The notes beneath the pieces were generated by a model. It had not been told where the DNA came from. It did not search any database and saw only the letters and a list, made by a program, of their open reading frames with translations. Made by a program: the position numbers and the translations under genes. Shown piece after piece: positions 25,476 through 33,560 of a stretch of 64,000 nucleotides of DNA; position 1 is the first letter of the stretch, and each line of letters starts with the position of its first letter. The stretch lies in contig OZ243040.1 of the NCBI GenBank assembly GCA_965211995.1, positions 1 through 64,000 of the forward strand. Reading direction: 5' to 3'. This DNA is from CAYFZO01 sp965211995. GTDB lineage: Bacteria > Pseudomonadota > Gammaproteobacteria > Poriferisulfidales > Oxydemutatoraceae.

Positions 25476-26468
25476 ATGAAGAGGAAACTTAAAATCGCGA
25501 TTTATGATTATCTCGGGGAGCGCCTGCTTAAGACCCACTATCTGCTGCGTCTGCTCAAGCGGGAATATGACGTGGAAGTAAGCGATGCTCCGGAACTGGT
25601 GTTCTTTTCAGAAAATTCGGGAATAGGGGGAGGGGGGCATTCCACCCATACCAGAGTTTTTTTCACGGGCGAGAACGTAAAGCCGGATGCCAGGTTGTGT
25701 GATTACGCTTTTACTTTTGAAGATACGGACGACCGAAATTTTCAGTTCCCCAATTTTGCAAGATTCAGTTTCTTTGAATTCTTGACGGCCGGGAAATGCC
25801 GCGCGTTTCGGGATAAAGCCAGCCCTGCTGAAAATGAATTTAAAGAATACGCAAGATTTCCAAAATCCGGGTTTTGCGGGTTTGTTTCCTCCAGGCGCAT
25901 CGCCAAGAAAAGAATAGAGTTTTGCAAAAAACTGAGTTCCTATAAGAAAGTGGACTGCCCCGGGAAAGTGCTTAATAATATGCCGCCGATCGGCGATGGC
26001 TTGGTAAACGTGCCGGGTTTCTTTAAGCGGTATAAATTCGGGATTGCTTTTGAAAATACCAGCGCCGTCCACTATACGACGGAGAAGATCTGCTGGCCGC
26101 TGCTCGCGGGCAGCGTGCCGATCTACTGGGGCAACCCCGAAGTATCCGAGTATTTCAACCCCGAGGCTTTTATCAATTGCCACGATTATGATAGTTTTGA
26201 CCGCGCCATTGACCGGGTGATCGAGGTGGACAACGATGATGCTTTGTATCAAAAGTACGTCAGTGCGCCCGCCGTGCACGAAGGGTCTAAATTACACGCG
26301 ATCACGGAAGAGGCGGTACTGGAGCGGCTGAATAAGATCGTGGACGGCATCGGCGTCGTGACGCCCGTTTCCGGAACTTTATTGTTTAAGTATAACTACC
26401 ACGTGGTATATAGACTTAATTGCTATCAATCGCGCTTGCGCAAAGCGCTTAGACGGAAGTCGACTTAG
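25476..26468 (+). CDS. GT10 alpha-1,3-fucosyltransferase-like, copy 1
   Basis: The 330-residue protein starts at ATG 25476. It has the GT10 signature block YKFGIAFENTSAVHYTTEK followed by LLAGSVPIYWGNPEVSEYF, the GDP-fucose-binding core of alpha-1,3/4-fucosyltransferases. Family members add fucose to N-acetylglucosamine or glucose in surface glycans. There is no signal peptide; a basic C-terminal tail (RLRKALRRKST) may touch the membrane, as in Helicobacter enzymes. Base composition is more AT-rich than in the flanking pur genes. The next gene is a close paralogue, and no other glycan genes are nearby. Confidence 0.85.
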   Translation: MKRKLKIAIYDYLGERLLKTHYLLRLLKREYDVEVSDAPELVFFSENSGIGGGGHSTHTRVFFTGENVKPDARLCDYAFTFEDTDDRNFQFPNFARFSFFEFLTAGKCRAFRDKASPAENEFKEYARFPKSGFCGFVSSRRIAKKRIEFCKKLSSYKKVDCPGKVLNNMPPIGDGLVNVPGFFKRYKFGIAFENTSAVHYTTEKICWPLLAGSVPIYWGNPEVSEYFNPEAFINCHDYDSFDRAIDRVIEVDNDDALYQKYVSAPAVHEGSKLHAITEEAVLERLNKIVDGIGVVTPVSGTLLFKYNYHVVYRLNCYQSRLRKALRRKST

Positions 26469-26488
26469 CTCGTTTTGGCGCGCAAGTT

Positions 26489-27490
26489 GTGAAACGCAAT
26501 CTCAAAATTGCCGCGTTTGGGTACTTTAAACAAGGGCGCGTAACTAAAGTTCTTGCAAAAAAACACGATTTGGAAATAAACAGCGATTCCAACTCGGAAA
26601 TAAGCAATGCTCCGGATCTGGTGTTTTTTTCGGATCGGGCCAAGGAAAGAGGTTCTCGTTATTTGGGGTACGACTGTTTGAGGATATTCTTCACGGCTGA
26701 AAACGTGAGGCCTGATTTCAGGCTCTGTGATTACGCCTTTTCGTTTGAAGATACGGACGATAAAAACTTCCAATTGCCCGTGTATGCCGATCACCCCTTT
26801 TTTGAGCAACTCAGAACGCAGCGGTACAGCGATGAAATCAAGGAGTTCAGAAAGTGCGGCAAGTCTAAATTTTGTGCTTTTCTTTTTTCCAATCCGGCCT
26901 GCAAGGAAAGAATAGAGTTTTGTAAAAAATTGAGGTCCTATAAAAAAGTGGACTGCCCCGGGGAAGTGCTTAACAATATGCCGCGGCTTGCGGTTTCCTG
27001 GAGAGGTGAAGTGGCCTTTTTCAGGGAGTACAAATTTTCAATTGCTTTTGAAAATTTGAGCACCGTTCATTACACGACGGAAAAAATTTTCAGGCCGCTG
27101 CTTGTCGGATGTATTCCGATTTACTGGGGCAATCCCCGGGTCGCGGAACATTTCAACTCCGAGGCTTTCATTAATTGCCACGATTACGATGATTTTGACC
27201 AAGTCGTCAAGCGGGTGATCGAAGTGGATAACGACGACGCGTTGTATCAAAAGTACGTCAGTGCGCCCGCCGTGCTTGAGGGATCTAAAGCTCACGCGAT
27301 CACGGAAGAGGCGATAATGGAGCGGCTGGACAAGATCGTCGGCGGCATCGGCGTCGTGACACCCGTTGCCGGGAGGCTTTCCTACAAGTTTCGGCTTCCG
27401 TTGCATAAACTCGACAGCCTTCAACGGCGGGCGAGATATAAGTTGCAGCTCAGGACACGGTTAAAAAGGCTGATCTCCGCTCAGCGGTGA
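26489..27490 (+). CDS. GT10 alpha-1,3-fucosyltransferase-like, copy 2
   Basis: The 333-residue paralogue starts at GTG 26489, 20 bases after copy 1. It shares the core YKFSIAFENLSTVHYTTEK, IPIYWGNPRVAEHFN and a nearly identical segment, EVDNDDALYQKYVSAPAV. The N-terminal acceptor-binding half is much more diverged (insertions around NSDSNSEIS, a different loop after FFSD). Duplicated catalytic core with divergent acceptor halves suggests two acceptor specificities. The C-terminus is again basic (LQRRARYKLQLRTRLKRL). Confidence 0.85.
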   Translation: MKRNLKIAAFGYFKQGRVTKVLAKKHDLEINSDSNSEISNAPDLVFFSDRAKERGSRYLGYDCLRIFFTAENVRPDFRLCDYAFSFEDTDDKNFQLPVYADHPFFEQLRTQRYSDEIKEFRKCGKSKFCAFLFSNPACKERIEFCKKLRSYKKVDCPGEVLNNMPRLAVSWRGEVAFFREYKFSIAFENLSTVHYTTEKIFRPLLVGCIPIYWGNPRVAEHFNSEAFINCHDYDDFDQVVKRVIEVDNDDALYQKYVSAPAVLEGSKAHAITEEAIMERLDKIVGGIGVVTPVAGRLSYKFRLPLHKLDSLQRRARYKLQLRTRLKRLISAQR

Positions 27491-27600
27491 TGACTGAATG
27501 CCCGTTATCTCGTGTAAATTCCGGTTCATCCCCTTAAGTTATCTTGAATCTGTGCCAAAATAGCGGCGTTTGGCGCGTGGATTCAGGAACCTGAAAAGCG

Positions 27601-28092
27601 ATGGAAAATTCCCCCGCAGTCGGCATCGTCATGGGCAGCGACAGCGATTGGCCCGTAATGAAGTGTGCGGCGGAGCAACTCGAGCGTTTCGGCGTCGCGT
27701 ACGAGAAAAAAGTCGTTTCCGCACATCGCACGCCGGACCTGATGTTTGAATACGCAAAGTCCGCGCATCGGCGCGGCCTCAAGTGCATTATCGCCGGCGC
27801 CGGCGGAGCGGCTCATTTGCCGGGTATGCTCGCGGCGGTCACGCCGGTGCCGGTGCTTGGGGTGCCGGTGCCGAGCCGGCATCTGTCGGGGCAGGATTCG
27901 CTGCTATCCATTGTGCAGATGCCCAAAGGCGTGCCGGTTGCGACTTTTGCGATCGGGGAGGCGGGCGCTGCGAACGCCGGACTGTTCGCGTGCGCGATGC
28001 TGGGCGGCGACTCGGATGATCTGTGGCGCAAGATCAAGGCGTTCCGCGCAGAGCAAAGCGACGCGATCAAGCGAATCTCCCTGCCCGATTAA
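27601..28092 (+). CDS. purE: N5-carboxyaminoimidazole ribonucleotide mutase
   Basis: The 163-residue class I PurE converts N5-CAIR to CAIR. The P-loop-like phosphate site GSDSDW, the SAHRTPD motif and AGAAHLPGM-like stretch (GAGGAAHLPGMLAAV) are all present. purK, which supplies its substrate, follows 20 bases downstream. The ATG lies 110 bases after the second glycosyltransferase. Confidence 0.97.
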   Translation: MENSPAVGIVMGSDSDWPVMKCAAEQLERFGVAYEKKVVSAHRTPDLMFEYAKSAHRRGLKCIIAGAGGAAHLPGMLAAVTPVPVLGVPVPSRHLSGQDSLLSIVQMPKGVPVATFAIGEAGAANAGLFACAMLGGDSDDLWRKIKAFRAEQSDAIKRISLPD

Positions 28093-28112
28093 CCGCCGCC
28101 TGAATCAATAAT

Positions 28113-29303
28113 ATGCCCGGCCCGATCATATCGCCGCCCGCCAGACTGGGCGTTCTCGGCGGCGGTCAATTGGGAGGTATGTTCGTCGCTGCCGCGCGTG
28201 CGATGGGATACGCCACCGCGGTGCTCGACCCCGACCCCGAAAGTCCGGCCGGGCGGATTGCGCACGAGCACATTTGTGCGTCGTACGAGGACCCGGCGGC
28301 GCTGGACGCGCTGGCCGGGAGTTGCGCCGCCGTGACGGTCGAGTTCGAGAACGTGCCGACGACGTCGCTCGAGCGCGTGCAGGGCCGCGTTCCGGTGTCG
28401 CCGTCGCCGGGCGCACTCGCCGTCGCGCAGAACCGTATCCGGGAGAAGCGCTTTATGCGGGAGGCCGGCGTCGCTACGGTCGCGTTCGAAGCGGTGCGGG
28501 AGATCGGCGAAATCGCCGCGGCCTTCAAGCGTTTGTCCGCGGCTTGCCCAGCGCCGCAGATCTTGAAAGCCGCGCGCTGGGGCTATGACGGCAAGCATCA
28601 ACGGGAAGTGGCGACGCCGGGCGAAGCCGCGGCGGCGATGGCGGCTTTCGGCGGTTGCGAGTGCATTCTCGAGGAGAAGATAGAACTCGAGCGCGAAGTG
28701 TCGGTGGTCGCCGTGCGCGGTTGCGACGGTGAAACGCGTTGCTATCCGGTCGCGGAAAATGAACACCGCGACGGCATTCTCCATTTGAGCATCGTGCCCG
28801 CGCGCATTGACCCCGCGGTCGGCGAGCGGGTCTGTGCGGCGGCGGTCGCCGTCGTCGGGGCGATGAATTACTACGGCGTACTCGGCGTCGAGTTCTTCGT
28901 CGCGCGCGACGGGCGGCTGCTCGTCAACGAGGTCGCACCGCGGCCCCACAACAGCGGTCATTACACGCTGGATGCGTGTGCCGTTTCACAGTTTGAACAG
29001 CAGGCGCGGATCCTATGCGGCTTGCCTGCGGGCGACACCCGGCTGTTGTCGCCGGCGGTGATGGTGAACCTGCTGGGCGAGTTGTGGCGCGACGGCGAAC
29101 CGCCGTGGCAAACCCTGTTGCGTTGTCCGAATCTGAAACTGCACGTGTACGGCAAGGCCGCAGCGAGGCCCGGGCGCAAGATGGGGCACTTTTGCGTCGT
29201 CGGCGACGACGTCGAGCGGCTGCGCGAGCAGGCGGCCTCCTTGCACGCCGGTCTGCGCTCGCCCATGAACACGCCGGAGACAAAACATGACGCAGCCGCC
29301 TGA
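28113..29303 (+). CDS. purK: N5-carboxyaminoimidazole ribonucleotide synthase
   Basis: The 396-residue ATP-grasp enzyme carboxylates AIR using bicarbonate and ATP. It opens with LGVLGGGQLGGMFVAAA. The ATP-grasp core includes KAARWGYDGKHQ and ILEEKIELEREVSVV, and the metal site NEVAPRPHNSGHYTLDAC. It ends inside the next gene, overlapping by 17 bases, so purE-purK and the reductase gene form one unit. Confidence 0.96.
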   Translation: MPGPIISPPARLGVLGGGQLGGMFVAAARAMGYATAVLDPDPESPAGRIAHEHICASYEDPAALDALAGSCAAVTVEFENVPTTSLERVQGRVPVSPSPGALAVAQNRIREKRFMREAGVATVAFEAVREIGEIAAAFKRLSAACPAPQILKAARWGYDGKHQREVATPGEAAAAMAAFGGCECILEEKIELEREVSVVAVRGCDGETRCYPVAENEHRDGILHLSIVPARIDPAVGERVCAAAVAVVGAMNYYGVLGVEFFVARDGRLLVNEVAPRPHNSGHYTLDACAVSQFEQQARILCGLPAGDTRLLSPAVMVNLLGELWRDGEPPWQTLLRCPNLKLHVYGKAAARPGRKMGHFCVVGDDVERLREQAASLHAGLRSPMNTPETKHDAAA

Positions 29304-30294
29304 GATCCCGCCGTTCAAAGCCTGGCGCATACATCAGACCGGGGATGATTTCAGCGCCGGGTTCGAGACTTTGTCTCTCGACGATCTGAGCGACGGCGAG
29401 GTGGTGATCGAGGTCGTTTACTCCGGCGTCAATTACAAGGACGCGATGGCCGGCACCGACCGCGCAAAGATCTTGAGAAAAACCCCGCTGGTCGGCGGCA
29501 TAGACCTCGCGGGCAAAGTGCTCTGCGACGCGAGCGGGCGCTTTTGCGCCGGCGACGCGGTGTTTGCTCAAGGCGGCGGCCTCGGCGAGATTTATGACGG
29601 TGGTTACGCGCCGTACGCGCGCCTGCCCGCCGCCGTCGTGATGGCCATTCCCGACGGCCTCGACGCGTTCAGCGTGATGGCGATCGGCACCGCCGGCTTT
29701 ACCGCCGCGTACGCGATCGAACTCATGGAAAGAAACGGCCGGCGTTCCGAAAACGCCCCGGTGCTGGTGACGGGCGCGACCGGCGGCGTCGGTAGTTTTG
29801 CGGTGCACCTGCTCGCGCGGCTGGGTTATCGCTGCGTCGCGGCGACGCGCAAAAGCGAGCGCGCGGATTACCTCAAAGGTCTCGGCGCCGACGAAGTTAT
29901 CGGCGCGGTCGAACCGGTCGCGGGCGCTCTCGGCAAGGCGGTCTGGGCCGGAGCGATTGACAATCTCGGCGGTGCGGCCCTCGCCGCCGTCGTCAAAACC
30001 ACGCGGCCGCTCGGCAACGTGGTTTGCGTCGGACGCGCCGCGTCGGAGAAGTTACCGCTTTCGGTGATACCGTTCATTATCCGCGGCGTCGGCCTGCTCG
30101 GCGTCACTTCGGCCAACTGCCCAATGGACGTGCGCCGCAGGGTTTGGCAAAGGCTCGCGGGCGACATGAAACCGTCGTGCCTCGACGCGGTCGTGAGCGA
30201 GCGTGTCGGTCTTGAGCGGCTGCCCGAATGTTTCGAGCAGTTGATCGCCGGACGTGCGTGCGGGCGTTTCGTCGTCGTCCACCGCCGGGACTGA
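29287..30294 (+). CDS. AcuI/YhdH-type acrylyl-CoA reductase family protein
   Basis: The 335-residue zinc-free medium-chain dehydrogenase has NYKDAMAGTDRAKILRKTP and GGIDLAGKV near the N-terminus. The NADPH-binding motif is VLVTGATGGVGSFAVHLLA, and the closing region reads LLGVTSANCPMDVRRRVW. These are hallmarks of the YhdH/AcuI branch, which reduces acryloyl-CoA to propionyl-CoA, for example after DMSP breakdown. No DMSP genes are nearby, so the physiological substrate is uncertain. It overlaps purK by 17 bases. Confidence 0.9.
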   Translation: MTQPPEIPPFKAWRIHQTGDDFSAGFETLSLDDLSDGEVVIEVVYSGVNYKDAMAGTDRAKILRKTPLVGGIDLAGKVLCDASGRFCAGDAVFAQGGGLGEIYDGGYAPYARLPAAVVMAIPDGLDAFSVMAIGTAGFTAAYAIELMERNGRRSENAPVLVTGATGGVGSFAVHLLARLGYRCVAATRKSERADYLKGLGADEVIGAVEPVAGALGKAVWAGAIDNLGGAALAAVVKTTRPLGNVVCVGRAASEKLPLSVIPFIIRGVGLLGVTSANCPMDVRRRVWQRLAGDMKPSCLDAVVSERVGLERLPECFEQLIAGRACGRFVVVHRRD

Positions 30295-30347
30295 CCGGGG
30301 TCGGCGTCTGGCGCCCAACCTCAGGAAAACGGCCGCAAGGGCGACCT

Positions 30348-30520
30348 GCCAACTTCCAGTCCAAAGTGCGACAAAAGGGGAAAGGGCAGGCCGCTGAAGA
30401 TCATTGCACCCTTGAGGGGGAGGCCGGCGCAGCCCGGTCGGTGGGGGGAAATACAGAAGACGACGCGGGCGACCACCGGAGGATAACGGGCCGACGCCGC
30501 ACTTCGGACTTGGATCCGGC
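30348..30520 (+). mobile_element. MITE-like inverted-repeat element, copy A
   Basis: This 173-bp non-coding element starts gccaacttccagtcc and ends ggacttggatccggc. Its two ends are imperfect 25-bp inverted repeats (about 18 of 25 matching), with core AGTCCRAAGTGCG. The interior shares caggccgctgaa, cccttgaggggga and acagaagacgacgcggg with copies B and C. It lies between acuI and the convergent small membrane-protein gene. The flanks 30302-30330 and 30525-30555 also resemble each other as a direct repeat. Confidence 0.75.
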
Positions 30521-30531
30521 AGGGCCGGCGT

Positions 30532-30867
30532 CTAGCGCCCCAGTGCCAGGAAAAACGGCAGGTACGCGTAGGCAATGCCGCCCGCCGCCAGTGTATCGGC
30601 GAGCATGATCCGGCGTGCGCGCCCCCGCTTCGCGGCGTCTTTCTCGCCCGCCGACATCACTTTCGCCATCATCAGATCGAGCAGCACCACCATGAAGACG
30701 ATCGGTGCGATGGCCGGCGCGAGCAGCGTCGGCACGATCAACGGCCACGCGATCACGGTGCGGGTCTGTGATTCGGGCGCGAGCAGCACGGCGAGTATGG
30801 CCAGCGTGAACAATGAAAGCCGCAACCAGCCGAAAGCGGCAATGCGCGAAACAAGCGAGTCCGTCAT
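30532..30867 (-). CDS. Small integral membrane protein
   Basis: The 111-residue product starts at ATG 30865-30867 (MTDSLVSRIAAFGW); a longer upstream frame runs into repeats and is not credible. Three or four hydrophobic segments are visible: LSLFTLAILAVLLA, LIVPTLLAPAIAPIVFMVVL and TLAAGGIAYAYLPFFLAL. A basic cytoplasmic loop (KDAAKRGRARR) lies between the last two. No function can be assigned. Its 3' end abuts MITE-like copy A. Confidence 0.7.
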   Translation of the reverse strand: MTDSLVSRIAAFGWLRLSLFTLAILAVLLAPESQTRTVIAWPLIVPTLLAPAIAPIVFMVVLLDLMMAKVMSAGEKDAAKRGRARRIMLADTLAAGGIAYAYLPFFLALGR

Positions 30868-30916
30868 GCGCGTGAAACTACCCTGCTTTGCGACCGCCCG
30901 CAACCTATAAGTCCAA

Positions 30917-31105
30917 CAGAAGACCCCGGTTTTCGCCGCCCAAGCCGACACGGCTGCGGCACTGATTGCTTAATCCCCGCAAAAGACCCCGGTTTTCGCC
31001 GCCCGAGCCGACACGGCTGCGGCACTGATTGCTTAATCCCCGCAGAAGACCCCGGTTTTCGCCGCCCGAGCCGATACGGCTGCGGTACTGTCTGCTTAAG
31101 TTCTG
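30917..31105. repeat. 63-bp tandem repeat, three copies
   Basis: Three consecutive units with a period of exactly 63 bp are marked by agaccccggttttcgccgcc at 30921, 30984 and 31047. The third unit is more diverged at its end. A fourth, degenerate unit (gattttcatcgctcaagccg onward) lies at 31284-31330, just past MITE copy B. 63 is a multiple of three and a minus-strand frame stays open through the units, but there is no start signal or coding bias. I treat it as non-coding. Confidence 0.9.
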
Positions 31106-31111
31106 TACGGG

Positions 31112-31276
31112 GCCAACTTCCAGTCCGAAGTGCGACAAAAGGAAGGAAAGCAGGCCGCTGAAAGTCGCTCCGCCCTTGAGGGGGAGTCGCCCGGCCGATA
31201 GGGGAAATACAGAAGACGACGCGGGTCGGCACAAGAGGATGACGGACGAACGTCGCACTTCAGACTTGAATCCGGC
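31112..31276 (+). mobile_element. MITE-like inverted-repeat element, copy B
   Basis: This 165-bp copy of the same element as at 30348 has 25-bp inverted termini matching at about 20 of 25 positions. Interior blocks caggccgctgaa, cccttgaggggga and acagaagacgacgcggg are kept. It sits between unit 3 and the degenerate unit 4 of the 63-bp array, so it appears to have inserted into that array. rpe starts 130 bases downstream. Confidence 0.78.
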
Positions 31277-31407
31277 GGGTCTTGATTTTCATCGCTCAAG
31301 CCGACGTGGTTGCGGCATTGACTGCTGTGCTGCCGGCTGAAGAGGAACCCCGAACGTGCAACGCGCTTCGGCTATAATCACGCGCAACCCCGCCGAGACG
31401 CCGCCCA

Positions 31408-32076
31408 TTGAACAAAGACTTTATTTGCCCCTCGATCCTGTCGGCTGATTTCGCGCGTCTCGGCGAGGAAGTGCGCGCCGTGCTCGACGCCGGCGCCGAC
31501 ATGATCCATTTCGACGTGATGGACAACCATTTCGTGCCGAACCTTACGATCGGGCCGATGGTGTGCAAGTCCCTGCGCGACGCCGGTGTCGAGGCGCCGA
31601 TAGACGTGCACCTGATGACCGACCCGGTGGCCCGGCTGATCTCGGGTTTCGCCGGCGCCGGCGCCGACTACATTTCGTTCCATCCCGAAGCGAGTCCGGA
31701 CGTCGCGGGCGAACTGCAACTGATCCGCGACGCCGGCTGCAAGAATGCGCTGGTGTTCAATCCGCAAACGCCGCTCGATTGTTTGGATAAGCACATCGGT
31801 CAACTCGACATGGTCCTGATCATGTCGGTGAACCCGGGGTTTGGCGGGCAGGAATTCATCCCGTCTGCGCTGGTAAAACTGCGCGAGGCGCGTGCGCGCA
31901 TTGACGCGAGCGGTCGTGAAGTTCGCCTCGAAATAGACGGCGGCGTGAAGCGGCAGAATATCGCGGAGATCAAGCAGGCGGGCGCCGACACTTTCGTCGC
32001 GGGTTCGGCGATCTTCGGCGCCGCCGACTACGCTGCGGTAATCGGGGATCTGCGCCGCCGGATCGCGTCCGTCTGA
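31408..32076 (+). CDS. rpe: Ribulose-phosphate 3-epimerase
   Basis: The 222-residue TIM-barrel enzyme interconverts ribulose-5-phosphate and xylulose-5-phosphate. It starts at TTG 31408 (MNKDFICPSILSADFARLG), where the family homology begins. Metal and catalytic residues lie in CPSILSADF, IHFDVMDNHFVPN, DVHLMTDP, SVNPGFGGQEFI and EIDGGV. trpE follows 10 bases later. Many proteobacteria have rpe-gph-trpE-trpG here; gph is absent. Confidence 0.96.
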   Translation: MNKDFICPSILSADFARLGEEVRAVLDAGADMIHFDVMDNHFVPNLTIGPMVCKSLRDAGVEAPIDVHLMTDPVARLISGFAGAGADYISFHPEASPDVAGELQLIRDAGCKNALVFNPQTPLDCLDKHIGQLDMVLIMSVNPGFGGQEFIPSALVKLREARARIDASGREVRLEIDGGVKRQNIAEIKQAGADTFVAGSAIFGAADYAAVIGDLRRRIASV

Positions 32077-32086
32077 CGCGCGAAGC

Positions 32087-33559
32087 ATGATCACGCAGCG
32101 GGACTTTGAGCGGCTGCGCGCCGCGGGATACACGCACATACCCGTCGTCAGGGAAATCGCCGCCGATCTAGAGACGCCGATCGGCGTTTACCTGAAACTC
32201 GCGAACGGCCCTTACAGCTATTTGTTCGAGTCCGTCAGCGGCGGCGAACGCTGGGGGCGCTATTCGATCATCGGCCTGTCCTGCGACGACCGCATTGAAG
32301 TGCGCGGCGAAACCGTGCTGTTGCACCGCGGCGGCGAAGCCGCTGAATCCGTAAAGTGCGGCGACCCGCTCGCGTGGGTGGATGGCTTCGTGCGCGGGTT
32401 TCGCGTGTCGCGGCTCGCAGGCTTGCCGCGTTTCACCGGCGGGCTGGTCGGCTATTTCGGTTACGACGCCGCGAGACACATCGAGCCCCGCCTGGCCGCG
32501 GGGCGCAAGCCGGACGTGCTCGACGTGCCCGACGTATTGCTGATGGTTTCGCAGGAAGTCGCGGTGCTCGACAACCTGAAGAACCGCCTTTACCTGATCG
32601 TGCACGCCGCCGCCGGGGAGGAAAACGCCTATGCCCGCGCGCGCGCGCGTCTCGATGAGTTGGCGGCGCGCCTCGGCGGCGGTGTTCCCGATTTTCCCGC
32701 GCCCGCCGCCTCGGCGCTCGCCGAAGCGGATTTCTCGTCGAATTTCGGCAAGGATGCGTTCATGCGGGCGGTCGGGGAAGCGCGGCGTTACATCGCCGAC
32801 GGTGACGTGATGCAGGTGGTGCTGTCGCAATGCCTGCGCGCGCCTTTCGCGCAGCAGCCGCTCGATCTCTACCGCGTGCTGCGCCGCCTGAACCCATCGC
32901 CGTATATGTACTATCTCGACCTGGGCGGCTTTCACGTCGTCGGTTCGTCGCCGGAGATCCTGGTGAGGATGGAAGACGACGAACTGAGCGTGCGTCCGAT
33001 TGCGGGCACCCGTCCGCGCGGCGCGACGGCGCAGGAAGACAAGCGCCTTGAAGCCGAGTTGCTCGCCGACGAGAAGGAGTTGGCCGAGCACCTGATGTTG
33101 ATAGACCTCGGGCGCAACGATCTCGGGCGCGTGTGCGAAACCGGCAGCGTCGAGGTCACCGAGAAGATGGTCATCGAACGCTATTCGCACGTGATGCACA
33201 TCGTCTCGCACGTCGTCGGACGCCGCCGCGCCGACACCAGCGCGATGGACGTGCTGCGCGCGACCTTCCCCGCGGGCACCGTATCGGGCGCACCCAAAGT
33301 GCGGGCGATGGAACTCATAGACGAGTTTGAGCCGGTCAAGCGCCACGTCTATTCCGGCGCGGTGGGCTATCTCGCCTGGTCGGGCGCGATGGACACCGCG
33401 ATTGCGATCCGCACGGCGCTGATCAAAGACGGCGTGGTGTACGTGCAGGCCGGCGCCGGTTTGGTGTACGACTCGCAACCCGAAACCGAGTGGGAAGAGA
33501 CAATGAACAAAGCGCGCGCGATGATCCGCGCCGCGGTAATCGCCTCGGGGGGCGAGTAG
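32087..33559 (+). CDS. trpE: Anthranilate synthase component I
   Basis: The 490-residue chorismate-utilising subunit makes anthranilate with ammonia from TrpG. The N-terminal feedback region contains YSYLFESVSGGERWGRYS, which corresponds to the Trp-binding LLES element. Catalytic-domain motifs are FMRAVGEARRYIADGD, LMLIDLGRNDLGRVCETG, IERYSHVMHIVSHV, AGTVSGAPKVRAMELIDE and VQAGAGLVYDSQPETEWEE. The stop at 33559 is followed at once by accessory DNA instead of trpG, which lies 3.3 kb downstream. Confidence 0.97.
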   Translation: MITQRDFERLRAAGYTHIPVVREIAADLETPIGVYLKLANGPYSYLFESVSGGERWGRYSIIGLSCDDRIEVRGETVLLHRGGEAAESVKCGDPLAWVDGFVRGFRVSRLAGLPRFTGGLVGYFGYDAARHIEPRLAAGRKPDVLDVPDVLLMVSQEVAVLDNLKNRLYLIVHAAAGEENAYARARARLDELAARLGGGVPDFPAPAASALAEADFSSNFGKDAFMRAVGEARRYIADGDVMQVVLSQCLRAPFAQQPLDLYRVLRRLNPSPYMYYLDLGGFHVVGSSPEILVRMEDDELSVRPIAGTRPRGATAQEDKRLEAELLADEKELAEHLMLIDLGRNDLGRVCETGSVEVTEKMVIERYSHVMHIVSHVVGRRRADTSAMDVLRATFPAGTVSGAPKVRAMELIDEFEPVKRHVYSGAVGYLAWSGAMDTAIAIRTALIKDGVVYVQAGAGLVYDSQPETEWEETMNKARAMIRAAVIASGGE

Positions 33560-33560
33560 A

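Noticed and set aside
30864..31232. Minus-strand ORF with 21-residue repeats over the 63-bp array
   Set aside because: No ribosome binding site or family resemblance; it crosses the boundary of an inserted element, so it is not a conserved gene.
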